From Streptomyces uncialis (lineage in GTDB: Bacteria; Actinomycetota; Actinomycetes; Streptomycetales; Streptomycetaceae): a DNA stretch of 64,000 nt. Numbering within the stretch: the stretch's first letter is position 1; each line of letters starts with the position of its first letter. The translations under genes were made by a program, and so were the position numbers. The notes under the pieces are model-generated. The model was not told where the DNA came from, made no database searches, and worked only from the letters and a program-made list of their open reading frames with translations. Below, piece by piece: positions 8,064 to 16,647 of this stretch. The stretch spans positions 1 through 64,000 of the forward strand of contig NZ_LFBV01000011.1 of the NCBI RefSeq assembly GCF_001905345.1, in the 5' to 3' direction.

Positions 8064-8654
8064 ATGACCGCATCCCGGCCGCCCCGCGACCGCGTTCTCG
8101 TCCGTGACACCGCCTTTCCGGGTGCCGCGTGCATCGGCCACGAACCCGAGCTGTTCTTCCCCCGTGGGGAGTCGGAACGCTGGGAGCACTCCATCGAGCA
8201 GGCGAAACGCATCTGCGGCGGCTGCGCCGTACGCGTCGACTGTCTGCGGCACGCTGTCGACAACTGCGAGTCCGACGGGGTGTGGGGCGGTCTCACACCG
8301 TCGGAACGCCGTCGGTTCCGGCGCGCCCTGCGCACCCTGTACGGCGCGGACGACTCCCTGGTGCGGCGGCTGCTGACCGGTGAGCGGCTGGTCGTCACAC
8401 CGGAGCATCTGGGTTCGGTGGTCTGGCAGTTGGCCTGGCACGGCTGGCGCGTCGAACGGATCTGTCTGGCGACGGCGGTGCCCCGCCCCCGGGTCCGCCG
8501 GTCCCTCGCGGCGGCCCAGTCCGCCGCCGACTTCCTGCGGGCCGCCGGTATCGACCCCCGCCCCCGCTCCACCCGGATCACCCTCACGGAGACCCCCGGC
8601 CGGGGCGCGGACCGCGCGGGCCCGCGCCCGGAGGGCAGCCGGCAGGTGGCCTGA
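8064..8654 (+). CDS. WhiB-like iron-sulfur transcriptional regulator
   Basis: A 196-aa Wbl protein. Four cysteines Cys23, Cys51, Cys54 and Cys60 (C-X27-C-X2-C-X5-C) form the [4Fe-4S] site, followed by GVWGGLTPSERR (the G[VI]WGG turn) and a basic stretch RRRFRRALR. Wbl proteins sense redox or NO and act with the primary sigma factor. The product is longer than typical Wbl proteins (80-130 aa): residues after about 95 form an extra alpha-helical domain with LTGERLVVTPEHLGSVVWQL, of unknown role. ATG 8064 has AGGGAC upstream. The in-frame upstream extension is proline-rich and rejected. Confidence 0.9.
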   Translation: MTASRPPRDRVLVRDTAFPGAACIGHEPELFFPRGESERWEHSIEQAKRICGGCAVRVDCLRHAVDNCESDGVWGGLTPSERRRFRRALRTLYGADDSLVRRLLTGERLVVTPEHLGSVVWQLAWHGWRVERICLATAVPRPRVRRSLAAAQSAADFLRAAGIDPRPRSTRITLTETPGRGADRAGPRPEGSRQVA

Positions 8655-8875
8655 TCCACCTTGCGTGAGCTGCCGCACTCGGGCCGCGAGCTGCCGCCCG
8701 CGCGGGCCATGGAGCGGGCCTCCTGGCTGTTCCCGCTGACCGCGCCTGGCTGTTCCCGCTGACCGCGCGCCCCCGCGCACTCCCCCTCGCACATCTGTGC
8801 GCTCACCCCCGCCCGCTTCCCCCGCCGGACCGGTGGGCAGCCATGCCCCGGGGGCACCGGACAGGGAGGTGGGCG

Positions 8876-9475
8876 GTGCACACACCGGGGGCGGCCGGAT
8901 GGCTGCTGGTCGTGCTCTGCGCGCTGAGCGGGGGCTACTGCCTGTTACGGATGCGGAGCGGGGTCGAGGCACAGCGCCGGGCGGCGGGGGGCGAGGCGCT
9001 GATGGGGTTCGGGATGGCCGCCATGGCCCTGCCCGCCGCGCTGGTGCCCGCGCAGCGGGCCGTGTGGCTGGCCGGGGCTGCGCTCTTCACCGTGGCGGGG
9101 GCCCGGGCCCTGTGGGAGTCCAGAGCGGGCGCCCACCATCTGCATCATCTGGTGGGCGCGGTCGCGATGGTCCATATGTCGGTGGCGATGGCGTCGGCGG
9201 ACGGGCACGGCACGGCGGGCACCTCGCCGCTGACCGCCGTACTGTTCGGCTACTTCACCGGGTACGTGCTGTGGGCGGGCGCGCAGCTGATACCGGCCGG
9301 GGCGGCCGTACCGGTCCCGGCGGCAGGCCACCCGGCCGGGCGGCCGACGGCTCCGGCGGGCGCGGCGGGGCCGCCCGGCGGGGCACGGATCGGCTGGGGC
9401 GACCGGCCCGAGCTGACGCGGGCGTGCAGACTCTCGATGGGGGTCGCGATGGTCGCGATGCTGCTGACCGTCTGA
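8876..9475 (+). CDS. DUF5134 membrane protein
   Basis: A 199-aa integral membrane protein resembling DUF5134. About five hydrophobic segments are visible: WLLVVLCALSGGYCLL, FGMAAMALPAALV, VWLAGAALFTVAGA, LVGAVAMVHMSVAMA and VLFGYFTGYVLWAG. A Pro/Ala-rich loop follows and a last helix at the C-terminus. The HHLHHL motif between helices is conserved in appearance. GTG 8876 follows GGGAGGT at 5 nt, better than the in-frame ATG at 8843. The product ends about 100 nt before the M56 peptidase gene. Function unknown. Confidence 0.75.
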   Translation: MHTPGAAGWLLVVLCALSGGYCLLRMRSGVEAQRRAAGGEALMGFGMAAMALPAALVPAQRAVWLAGAALFTVAGARALWESRAGAHHLHHLVGAVAMVHMSVAMASADGHGTAGTSPLTAVLFGYFTGYVLWAGAQLIPAGAAVPVPAAGHPAGRPTAPAGAAGPPGGARIGWGDRPELTRACRLSMGVAMVAMLLTV

Positions 9476-9563
9476 CTCCCGCGGGGCCACCGGGCGGGGA
9501 GCCGTAAACGTGGCCTGCGTCACTTGCGGCGATCACCGGTATCGCGGGGTCCCGCACCCCTCA

Positions 9564-9575
9564 TAAGCTGGGGTG
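9564..9575 (+). promoter_or_regulatory. Probable leaderless -10 element for M56 peptidase
   Basis: TAAGCT (9564-9569) lies 6 nt before ATG 9576, with no Shine-Dalgarno. This fits a leaderless start. No strong -35 is seen. Confidence 0.4.
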
Positions 9576-10514
9576 ATGACGGTATCCGTGGCACTGCTGC
9601 TGCTCGGCGCGCTTACCGCTGTGCTCGCCCCGCGACTGCTCGCGCGAGCGGACTGGCCCGAACGCGAACCTGTCGTCGCGCTCTGGCTCTGGCAGTGCGT
9701 GGTGGCGGCGGTCCTGCTGTGCTGCGCGCTGTCGATGGCGCTGAGCGCGGCGGCGGCCTGGCAGGCGGTACGCGGGCGGCTGTTCGCCCCGGCGCCGGCC
9801 CGGGTCATCGAGGCGTACGCGTTCGGTCCCTCGGGCCCCTGGGCGGCGACGACCGCGCTGCTGCTGGCGTGCGGCGGGGTGTGGACCGCGGCGATGCTGG
9901 CCCGGGAGATCCGTCTCACCCGCGCGGCCCGCCGGACACGCCGCGCCGAACTCCAGGTCCGCGCACCGCTGCTGCCCGGCGAGGAGCCCGGCAGCGACCG
10001 GCTCGTCGTCCTGGAGGGCGAGCGGCCCGACGCCTGGTGGCTGCCCGGGGCCGCACCGCGGCTGGTCATCACCACGGCCGCGCTGCGCCGTCTCAAGGGC
10101 AGGCAGCTGGACGCCGTCCTCGCCCATGAGCAGGGTCACGCCGAGGCGCGCCACGACTGGCTGCTGCACTCGTCGGCCGCGCTCGCCAACGGCTTCCCGC
10201 AGGTGCCGGTGTTCGCCGCGTTCCGTGCCCAGATGCACCGGCTGGTGGAGCTGGCCGCCGACGATGTCGCCTCCCGCCGCTTCGGACGGCTGACGATCGC
10301 CCTCGCCCTGGTCGAACTCAACGAGGACCGCGGGGTGTTCGGCCGCCCCTGCCCCACCCCGCACGGCCATGTCCCGCAGCGGGTGCACCGGCTGCTCGCC
10401 CCACCGCGCCGTCTCACCCCGGCCCGCCGGCTCCGGCTGACCGCGGCGGCCGCGTTCGTCCCGGTGGTCCCGGTCCTGATCGCCTTCGTCCCGGGCCTGC
10501 ACGCCCTGCGCTGA
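9576..10514 (+). CDS. M56-family (BlaR1-type) membrane metallopeptidase
   Basis: A 312-aa membrane zinc peptidase. The motif HEQGH (His184, Glu185, His188) provides two zinc ligands and the catalytic Glu, and ELAADD about 35 residues on may give the third ligand. Membrane helices are at 2-20, 36-60, 88-108 and near the C-terminus. M56 proteins are often paired with a BlaI/MecI repressor, but none is adjacent here. Starts at GTG 9573 or ATG 9576; ATG is favoured by the leaderless -10 spacing. Substrate unknown. Confidence 0.87.
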   Translation: MTVSVALLLLGALTAVLAPRLLARADWPEREPVVALWLWQCVVAAVLLCCALSMALSAAAAWQAVRGRLFAPAPARVIEAYAFGPSGPWAATTALLLACGGVWTAAMLAREIRLTRAARRTRRAELQVRAPLLPGEEPGSDRLVVLEGERPDAWWLPGAAPRLVITTAALRRLKGRQLDAVLAHEQGHAEARHDWLLHSSAALANGFPQVPVFAAFRAQMHRLVELAADDVASRRFGRLTIALALVELNEDRGVFGRPCPTPHGHVPQRVHRLLAPPRRLTPARRLRLTAAAAFVPVVPVLIAFVPGLHALR

Positions 10515-10988
10515 CACCGGGGGCCCGCACCCTGCGGCGGCACCCGGGGGCCCGCATGGCTCGCGCCGACCAACGGAGGACTGGACCACCCTGCGCTCAC
10601 ACCGGGGCCGCACACCCCGCGTCGGCCATCGGGGCCCGCGCCCCCGCCGACCACCGGAGGCCCGCGCACCCCGCGCCGCCACCGGACCCGCCCCACCCGT
10701 CCCGCCCCACCCGTCCCGCCACGCCTGCGCGTCCCGCCGAGCCCCGCGACCGCCCCGGACGCCGGACTCACCGCCCCCCGGACCCCGGGCTCACCGTCCA
10801 CCCGGGCCGTCGTACCCGGGCCGTCGCCCCCGGCCACCGCACCCCACCACGGCGTCCCGCCACCGCCACCGCCGGGGGAGCGCCGAACCAGCCGCCGCAG
10901 GGCCGTCCACCGGCCTAACACGGACCCGACCGCTGTGGATCTCCTCACCCGGATGGCTGCGACCGGCCAGGTCGGGAAGGATCACCCC
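10515..10988. other. Low-complexity C-rich intergenic region
   Basis: About 474 nt, strongly C/G-rich, with imperfect short repeats. The 13-mer CCGGGGGCCCGCA occurs exactly twice, at 10517 and 10544 (period 27), and weaker variants follow. Open frames here translate to Pro/Arg-rich low-complexity sequence and are not credible genes. Confidence 0.45.
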
Positions 10989-11741
10989 ATGCAAACGGTG
11001 TCCCCCTCCTCCCCACCCCGCCCCCCGCGTCCGGCGGGCGCGCGCGCCCCACGCGCCGCGCTCGTCCTCTTCGGCCTCGCGGCGCTGCTGCTGGCCCTGG
11101 TGGCGGCCCGCTGGAGTCCGCTCATGGACCTCGACGGCCGTATCGCCCGCACGACCCACCGCTGGGCGGTCGCCGAACCGGGCCTCACCCACGCCAACCG
11201 CATCCTGACCGACTGGATCTGGGACCCCTGGGCGATGCGCCTGCTGCTCGCCGTCGTGGTGCTGTGGCTGCTGCGGCGCCGGGAGGTGCGGCTCGCGTGC
11301 TGGCTGGTGGCGACCAGCCTCGTCGGGACGCTGCTCCAGCAGTCCCTCAAGGCGGCGGTCGGCCGGGAGCGCCCCAGCTGGCCCGACCCGGTCGACTCCG
11401 CCCACTTCAACGCGTTCCCGTCGGGCCACGCCCTGACGGCGACCGTCGTCAGCGGACTGGTGCTGTGGGTACTGCTCCGGCACGGCGTGGCACCCGCTCT
11501 GTGGCGTACGGCGGTGGCCCTGGCGGTGGTGTCGGTGCTCGGCGCGGGGCTGACCCGGATCTGGCTCGGTGTGCACTGGCCGTCGGACGTACTGGAGGGC
11601 TGGCTGCTGGGCGCCCTGATGGTCACCCTCGCGATCGTGTCGTACGAGCGGACAGGCGGGCGTCCTGGCCGCGACCGGACGGACACGGCAGAGGCAGACA
11701 CGGCCCGGCGGGACACCGCCCGGCCGGACACGGCTCCCTGA
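10989..11741 (+). CDS. PAP2-family phosphatase
   Basis: A 250-aa membrane phosphatase of the PAP2 superfamily. The three-part signature is visible: KAAVGRERPSWPD (KX6RP), FPSGHALTA (PSGH) and TRIWLGVHWPSDVLEG (RX5HX3D). Six hydrophobic segments surround them. Likely substrates are lipid phosphates such as phosphatidate or undecaprenyl pyrophosphate. ATG 10989 has GGAAGGATC upstream; the in-frame ATG at 10935 would add 18 unsupported residues. The C-terminus has a DTA-rich hydrophilic tail (RTDTAEADTARRDTARPDT). Confidence 0.88.
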   Translation: MQTVSPSSPPRPPRPAGARAPRAALVLFGLAALLLALVAARWSPLMDLDGRIARTTHRWAVAEPGLTHANRILTDWIWDPWAMRLLLAVVVLWLLRRREVRLACWLVATSLVGTLLQQSLKAAVGRERPSWPDPVDSAHFNAFPSGHALTATVVSGLVLWVLLRHGVAPALWRTAVALAVVSVLGAGLTRIWLGVHWPSDVLEGWLLGALMVTLAIVSYERTGGRPGRDRTDTAEADTARRDTARPDTAP

Positions 11742-11772
11742 GCCGGACGGACCCGGCCCACGCGGCTTCCCG

Positions 11773-11793
11773 GGCGGTGCCGTCGGCACCGCC
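11773..11793. terminator. Bidirectional terminator hairpin
   Basis: A perfect 10-bp stem (GGCGGTGCCG / CGGCACCGCC, one central base) lies between convergent PAP2 and DUF2630 stops. Confidence 0.55.
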
Positions 11794-11798
11794 GCGGG

Positions 11799-12044
11799 TC
11801 AGGACTGGTAGCCCTCGACCTGCGAGGAGGGGCGGACCGCCGCCTCGTCGGGGTTCTCCCCGAACTCCGTCTTGGCCCGCCGCTGGCGCAGCAGGTCCCA
11901 GCACTGGTCCAGCTCGCGTTCGAGCGCGGAGAGGCGGGAACGTTCCGTGTCGCCGTCGGTGCCGGTGCTCGCGAGGGAGTCCCGCAGCCGCCGTTCGTCC
12001 TCGACCATCGCCGTGATCCGCGTCAGGATCTCTCGCTGATCCAT
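11799..12044 (-). CDS. DUF2630 family protein
   Basis: An 81-aa soluble, mostly helical protein. The core ERELDQCWDLLRQRRAKTEFGENPDEA and C-terminal VEGY are the family hallmark of DUF2630 (written here only in part: ELDQCWDLLRQRR). Function unknown. ATG 12044 follows GAGGAGGCGACGAC, a clear Shine-Dalgarno; a long in-frame upstream extension is rejected. Divergent from the TetR gene. Confidence 0.85.
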   Translation of the reverse strand: MDQREILTRITAMVEDERRLRDSLASTGTDGDTERSRLSALERELDQCWDLLRQRRAKTEFGENPDEAAVRPSSQVEGYQS

Positions 12045-12239
12045 GTCGTCGCCTCCTCGGCCTCGTCCCCACTGTAGGGACCGGCCGGACGTCCCGCGAG
12101 AAGAAGACCGACGGCCGGACCCCGTGGGGTCCGGCCGGATGGTGCGGGCACCGTGCGCATGGACGCTCCCCCGCTGCGCCCATGCGCACGGCGGCAGCGG
12201 CACAGATCCCACGAAGGGTTCCGTGCCGACCGCTCTGAG

Positions 12240-12263
12240 TATATTGGCTTGGAGCCAGTCAAC
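12240..12263. promoter_or_regulatory. Candidate TetR operator
   Basis: The inverted repeat TGGCT-tgg-AGCCA (12245-12257) directly follows a TATATT box and lies 20 nt upstream of the TetR start, in the divergent gap with DUF2630. It is a reasonable autoregulatory site. Confidence 0.4.
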
Positions 12264-12276
12264 GCAGGAGTACAGG

Positions 12277-12963
12277 ATGTCCCCGCGCAGCCCATCGGTC
12301 AATGAAGAGTTGCGCCGACGCAGTCGTGAGCGACTGTTGCGGGCCACTGTGGAGCTGGTCGGCGAGCGGGGGTACGAGGCGACGAAGCTCTCCGACATCG
12401 CCGATCGCGCGGGTACGGCGCGGGGGCTGGTGTCGTACTACTTCCCGGGCAAGCGCCAGCTGCTCCAGTCCGCGGTGCACCGGCTGATGCATCTGACGCT
12501 CGCGCAGGCCCTGGAGCGGGAGCCCCGGACGGACGACGGACAGGAGCGGATGGCCCGTGCGATCGACGCGGTCCTCGGGCTCGCCCGGGACCGTCCGGTG
12601 CTGATGCGCACCCATATGGCGGGCATTCTCCAGGCGGAGGGCTTCGTCCGCTGCGAGGAGCAGCAGCGGCTGGCGGAACTCCTGCGGGACACCGTCGAGC
12701 GGTACGGGTCGCCCGCGCCGGACGTGGACTATCCGCTGTTGCGGGCGCAGCTCATGGGTTCGGTCTTCGCGGTGCTGCTGCCCGGCGCCGGGATGTCGGC
12801 CGAGGTGCTGCGGGCGGAGCTGTTCCACCGTTACGAGCTGGCGTGGGAACTCGGTGTGCCGCCCGCCGGGGGTCCGCCGCGGGTGGGCGCCGGGCGTCCG
12901 GAGAGCTTCTCCCCGCTGTTCGGGCCGGGTCGGTGCGGGCAGGACGAGACGTCGCGGCCGTGA
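12277..12963 (+). CDS. TetR/AcrR-family transcriptional regulator
   Basis: A 228-aa regulator with a typical N-terminal HTH: RLLRATVELVGERGYEAT, LSDIADRAGTARGLVSYYF and GKRQLLQSAV, residues about 15-65. The C-terminal ligand domain is diverse; ligand unknown. ATG 12277 has GCAGGAG about 7 nt upstream. The last 30 residues are Gly/Pro-rich and probably disordered. A palindrome lies just upstream. The likely targets are itself or the DUF2630 gene. Confidence 0.9.
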   Translation: MSPRSPSVNEELRRRSRERLLRATVELVGERGYEATKLSDIADRAGTARGLVSYYFPGKRQLLQSAVHRLMHLTLAQALEREPRTDDGQERMARAIDAVLGLARDRPVLMRTHMAGILQAEGFVRCEEQQRLAELLRDTVERYGSPAPDVDYPLLRAQLMGSVFAVLLPGAGMSAEVLRAELFHRYELAWELGVPPAGGPPRVGAGRPESFSPLFGPGRCGQDETSRP

Positions 12964-13182
12964 TCCGGCCGTAGCCCGTACGCGGGCCCCGTGCACAGCC
13001 GTGACCGGGCGTGGTCCGGTCGCGGGGCGGGCGGTCCGGGCGCAGAGGTGCCCCCGCCCGTGGCACAGGTCGTGCGGGGCGGGGGCGTTGTCGTGCGGGT
13101 GGTGCCCGGACGGGTCACCGGTGGTGGGCGGGCGGGCCGCTCACCGTGGCCGGTGGATCGGCCGGGCACCTGGGGGGACGGG

Positions 13183-14715
13183 TCAGTCGTCCCAGCGGTC
13201 GTCGTCCCGGTCGTCGTCGAAGTAGTCGGGCTGGGTCTGGACGTTCAGTTCGTGCAGCCGGACCTTCTTGGCGGGATCGGTGCGGCGGTCGTTGAGCTTC
13301 AGTACGTCGAAGCCCTTGGCCATGTCGTTCGAGTAGATGTAGCCGTTGTAGTAGTACGCCGACCACGATCCGCCGCCGACCAGGGTGGTCGTGCTGATCG
13401 GACCGCGCTCGAAGTAGCCGATCTCCTTGGGGCGCGAGGAGTTGGTGAAGTCCCAGACGGAGATACCGCCCTGGTACCACGCCTGGACCATCAGGTCCTT
13501 GCCGCGGACCGGGATGACCGAGCCGTTGTGGGCGACGCAGTTCTCGGTGCTGGCCTGGTGGCGCGGGATCTTGAAGTAGCTGCGGAACTCAAGCTTGCTC
13601 TTGTCGCCGCGGCCGACGATGTCGTAGATGCCGTTGGCGCCGCGGTTCGGGCCGACCTCGGCGTTGCAGGTCGCGGAGCCGCCGCCACCGAGCTCGTCGG
13701 TGAAGACGATCTTCTTGGCGCCCTGGTTGAAGGTCGCGGAGTGCCAGAACGCGAAGTTCACGTTGTCCTGGACCCTGTCGATGACCTTCGGGCGTTCCGG
13801 GTCCTTGATCGAGAACAGGATGCCGTCGCCCATGCACGCGCCGGCGGCCAGGTCCTTCGAGGGCAGGACGGTGATGTCGTGGCAGCCGGTCGTCTTGGAG
13901 ACACCCGGGTTGGTGGGCCCGCCCGGGTTGCCGCCGCCGTCGGGACCCTCACCGGGGAAGAGCACGGGGAAGCCCACGACCGCCGCGTTCTGCGGGGCCT
14001 TCTTGGGCACCTTGATGACCGAGATGCCGTCGTGCGGCGGCTGGCAGTCGGGGAACGCCGCGAGCGGCGAGTACGAGGAGACGTACACGTAGACGTTCTT
14101 GCGGTCCGGCACCAGGGTGTGGGTGTGCGAACCGCAGGCCGTCTCCACCGCGGACACGTACTTCGGGTTGCGCTTGTCGCTGATGTCGAAGACCTTCATG
14201 CCCTCCCACGAGTCCTTGTTGGTCGCGGACTGGGAGGTGCTGGCACAGGAGTTGTCGCTGCGGGACGAGTCGGTCGACAGGAACAGCAGGTTCCCGGAGA
14301 CCGAGATGTCGTTCTGGGAACCCGGGCACAGCACCTGGGAGACGGTCTTCGGCGCCTTCGGGTTGCTGATGTCGAAGATGCGGAAGCCGTCGTAGTTGCC
14401 GGCGAACGCGTACTTGCCCTGGAAGGCGAGGTCCGAGTTGGTGCCGGGCAGGGCGTCCTTGGGGATGTTCGCCAGGTGCTCGATGTTGTCCGAGTGGACG
14501 ATCTCGTCCTGGCCGGGTATCTCCCCGTTGGCTATGGCCCGCTTGGCGTCGCGGACCTCGCTCTGGGAGACCCGTTCGGGGCTCGCCGGGTTGTCCCCGG
14601 GGTCGGGGGTCGCCCCGGCGGGTCCGGCGGTGATCAGTGCGGCGAGCAGACCGGCCGCCGCGGCGGCGACTCCCAGGCGTCTGCGCCGTGTTCGGGGGTT
14701 GTTCGACAGGGTCAC
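13183..14715 (-). CDS. Secreted LVIVD-repeat beta-propeller-like protein
   Basis: A 510-aa secreted protein. The signal peptide is at 1-36 (RTRRRRLGVAAAAAGLLAAL, cleavage near AGA-TP). Several LVIVD-type repeats follow, such as DGFRIFDISNPKAPK, EGMKVFDISDKRNPK, DGISVIKVPKK and GGISVWDFTNSSRPKE, typical of a beta-propeller surface protein. It ends in an Asp-rich tail (DDDRDDDRWDD). Function unknown. GTG 14715 follows GGGAGGACGCA. It is divergent from the DUF305 lipoprotein gene; I recall these two families occurring together in streptomycetes. Confidence 0.85.
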   Translation of the reverse strand: MTLSNNPRTRRRRLGVAAAAAGLLAALITAGPAGATPDPGDNPASPERVSQSEVRDAKRAIANGEIPGQDEIVHSDNIEHLANIPKDALPGTNSDLAFQGKYAFAGNYDGFRIFDISNPKAPKTVSQVLCPGSQNDISVSGNLLFLSTDSSRSDNSCASTSQSATNKDSWEGMKVFDISDKRNPKYVSAVETACGSHTHTLVPDRKNVYVYVSSYSPLAAFPDCQPPHDGISVIKVPKKAPQNAAVVGFPVLFPGEGPDGGGNPGGPTNPGVSKTTGCHDITVLPSKDLAAGACMGDGILFSIKDPERPKVIDRVQDNVNFAFWHSATFNQGAKKIVFTDELGGGGSATCNAEVGPNRGANGIYDIVGRGDKSKLEFRSYFKIPRHQASTENCVAHNGSVIPVRGKDLMVQAWYQGGISVWDFTNSSRPKEIGYFERGPISTTTLVGGGSWSAYYYNGYIYSNDMAKGFDVLKLNDRRTDPAKKVRLHELNVQTQPDYFDDDRDDDRWDD

Positions 14716-14766
14716 TGCGTCCTCCCTCTGCGCCGTTCACGGTTGGAACGGTTCACGGACACCCGA

Positions 14767-14794
14767 AGTATCGTCTTCCTCATGCTCATATCAA
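14767..14794 (-). promoter_or_regulatory. Probable promoter of the LVIVD gene
   Basis: Reading the minus strand: TTGATA (14789-14794), 16-nt spacer, GATACT (14767-14772), about 50 nt upstream of GTG 14715. The region is notably AT-rich for this genome. Confidence 0.45.
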
Positions 14795-14991
14795 TAGAGG
14801 GCAACGTAATCGTCATAAAGGTTTTTGATCACCGGTCCATGAAGGGGTGCTAAGACGGACACCGGCACATCCGTCACATCCGCCCCACCGTCCGGCCCGG
14901 GGACGACGCGCTCCGGCGGGTCCCCCGTCCATTGTCCGCGCACGCCCCGTACCGGGCTCCCTCAACTCCCGTGCACCCGCTGGAGGATGCC

Positions 14992-15768
14992 TTGTTCCGT
15001 CGCCGTACCGCCGCAACCGGTGTGATCCGCCGTCCGGCCGCCGACCGTCCCGGCCACCGGGACGCCGCCGTTCCCCGTGCCCTGCGCGCGGGTCCCGCGC
15101 TGCTGTGCGCGGCGCTCGTCCTGACGTTGTCCGCCTGCGATTCCGGCGGTTCGAAGGACGAGGGGAAGGCCGCGTCCGGCCCTTCGGTGATCGCCCCGGG
15201 CAAGCCGGGCGAGGCGGCGCGGACCCTGTCGGCGGAGGATGTCCAGGAGCAGGCCGCCGACGACTCCCCCAACTCGGCGGACTTCACCTATGCCCGGATG
15301 ATGATCGAGCACCACGGCCAGGCCCTGGTGATGACCGAACTCGTGCCCTCGCGGGCCGATTCGACGCAGGTGAAGCGGGTGGCCGCCCGGATCACCGCCG
15401 CACAGAAGCCCGAGATCGGCGCCATGCAGGGCTGGCTGGACAACAACACGGACCCGAAGAAGCCGTCCGGGTCGGGCCATGACCACGGCGAGGGCGGGCA
15501 CGGCGGGGAGACGCCCGATCCGGGTTCCCACGACCACGGCTCGATGCCGGGCATGGCCACCGAGGCGCAGCTGGCGAAGCTCCGGGCGGCGGACGGGAAG
15601 GCGTTCGACCAGCTGTTCCTGAAGCTGATGATCACGCATCACGAGGGCGCGATCACGATGGCCACCGAGGCGCTCTCCGACGGCAACAACGTCCTCGTCG
15701 AGGAGATGGCCACCGATGTGGTCGCCCAGCAGACGGCGGAGATCGGCCGGATGCGCGACATGCTCTGA
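14992..15768 (+). CDS. DUF305 lipoprotein
   Basis: A 258-aa lipoprotein. The hydrophobic segment ALLCAALVLTLSAC ends in lipobox LSAC (Cys49). Two DUF305 (ferritin-like) half motifs are present: ARMMIEHHGQAL and LMITHHEGAI. A His/Met-rich insert lies between them (HDHGEGGHGG, SHDHGSMPGM), which suggests copper or other metal binding outside the membrane. Start is TTG 14992, chosen because GGAGG lies 5 nt upstream; a longer in-frame start would lengthen the cytosolic n-region. Divergent from the LVIVD gene. Periplasm-equivalent metal handling is inference. Confidence 0.83.
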   Translation: MFRRRTAATGVIRRPAADRPGHRDAAVPRALRAGPALLCAALVLTLSACDSGGSKDEGKAASGPSVIAPGKPGEAARTLSAEDVQEQAADDSPNSADFTYARMMIEHHGQALVMTELVPSRADSTQVKRVAARITAAQKPEIGAMQGWLDNNTDPKKPSGSGHDHGEGGHGGETPDPGSHDHGSMPGMATEAQLAKLRAADGKAFDQLFLKLMITHHEGAITMATEALSDGNNVLVEEMATDVVAQQTAEIGRMRDML

Positions 15769-15940
15769 CCCGGCACGGCCGGTCCACCGGTCCGGTCAGC
15801 TCGGACGGGCCGCACCGATGGGCCCGGGCGGGCCGTCCGGCGGAAAGGCCGGAAGGTCGGGCGACGGCCCGTCCGGGTGGCCGACCCGGCACTCTCAGGG
15901 CCCCGTTCGAGTGACGGTCATGGCGCCCACGTTGACCGCC

Positions 15941-15995
15941 GGGGCCGTCACCCGGCGCGGGCCGCACCGGCCCCGCGCCGGGGCGTGACGGCCCC
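15941..15995. terminator. Long terminator hairpin between DUF305 and ArsR genes
   Basis: Outer 11-bp stem GGGGCCGTCAC / GTGACGGCCCC plus inner 10-bp stem CCGGCGCGGG / CCCGCGCCGG, with a 3-nt bulge. It lies between convergent genes; the remaining 15769-16107 sequence shows no gene. Confidence 0.65.
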
Positions 15996-16107
15996 CTGGA
16001 GCGCACGCGGGGGCGCGCGGGCAGCTTCGGGCGCCCTGGGGACGCCAGGCGCCCGGAGGTGCCACGTGTCACTTCATACGAGGACGCCCGCGCGGAGGCG
16101 TCCGGGG

Positions 16108-16455
16108 TCAGCCGTCCGTCCGTCGCGCGGACTGCGCCGCCGAGGCCCGCAGGATCGCGGCGAGCAGCCCGGGGAACAGCGCGTCCAGCTCCTCGCCGCG
16201 CAGCCGGTTGTACTTGGCCGTGCCCCGGTACCACTGCTGGATGACACCGGACTCGCGCAGCACCCGGAAGTGGTGGGTGGTCGTGGACTTGGTGACGGGA
16301 AGCGGGAAGTGCGAGCAGGGGAACTCCCCGCCGGTCGAAGCCAGTTCGATGACGACGCTCAGCCGCAGCGGATCGGAGAGCGCGTGCAGCACTCCCTCCA
16401 GGGCGATGTCCTCGCTGCGCGGGTGGGCGAGTTCGCGACTGCTGGCGGCGGTCAT
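16108..16455 (-). CDS. ArsR-family winged-helix regulator
   Basis: A 115-aa winged-helix protein. The core is LHALSDPLRLSVVIELAS, then LPVTKSTTTHHFRVLRESGVIQQ (recognition helix region) and a beta wing YRGTAKYNRLR. It lacks an obvious ArsR metal-site cysteine motif such as ELCVCDL; one Cys is in PCSHF. ATG 16455 has GGGAG upstream; the longer frame to 16539 enters the operator region. Divergent from the OYE gene; it very probably controls that gene through the repeated half-sites at 16520-16585. Confidence 0.87.
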   Translation of the reverse strand: MTAASSRELAHPRSEDIALEGVLHALSDPLRLSVVIELASTGGEFPCSHFPLPVTKSTTTHHFRVLRESGVIQQWYRGTAKYNRLRGEELDALFPGLLAAILRASAAQSARRTDG

Positions 16456-16519
16456 ACGGCGGCTCCCTGCGGTCTGACGGGTGGCGACATGACGTGACGT
16501 GACGCCGCTGCTGACCATC

Positions 16520-16585
16520 CTACGAGACTGGTTCGACATCCTTCGTAGTTTGACATCTCCCGTACTACGAGGTCTATCGTACTAC
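16520..16585. promoter_or_regulatory. Divergent promoter/operator with four CTACGA-type half-sites
   Basis: Half-sites are CTACGAG (16520), TCGTAGT (16543), ACTACGA (16564) and TCGTACTAC (16577). The middle two form an inverted repeat whose 14-nt centre contains TTGACA (16550-16555). A weak TATCGT or TCTATC -10 follows. On the minus strand TAGGAT (16519-16524 region) may be the arsR -10. Confidence 0.6.
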
Positions 16586-16647
16586 CAGGCCGACGGGCCC
16601 TGGTCCTGCGACCGGGCACCGGGGCGGCCACCCGCCATGGAACACGG

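Noticed and set aside
10556..10918. 120-codon plus-strand frame upstream of the PAP2 gene
   Set aside because: Low-complexity Pro/Ala/Arg translation, no ribosome site, short imperfect DNA repeats explain it.
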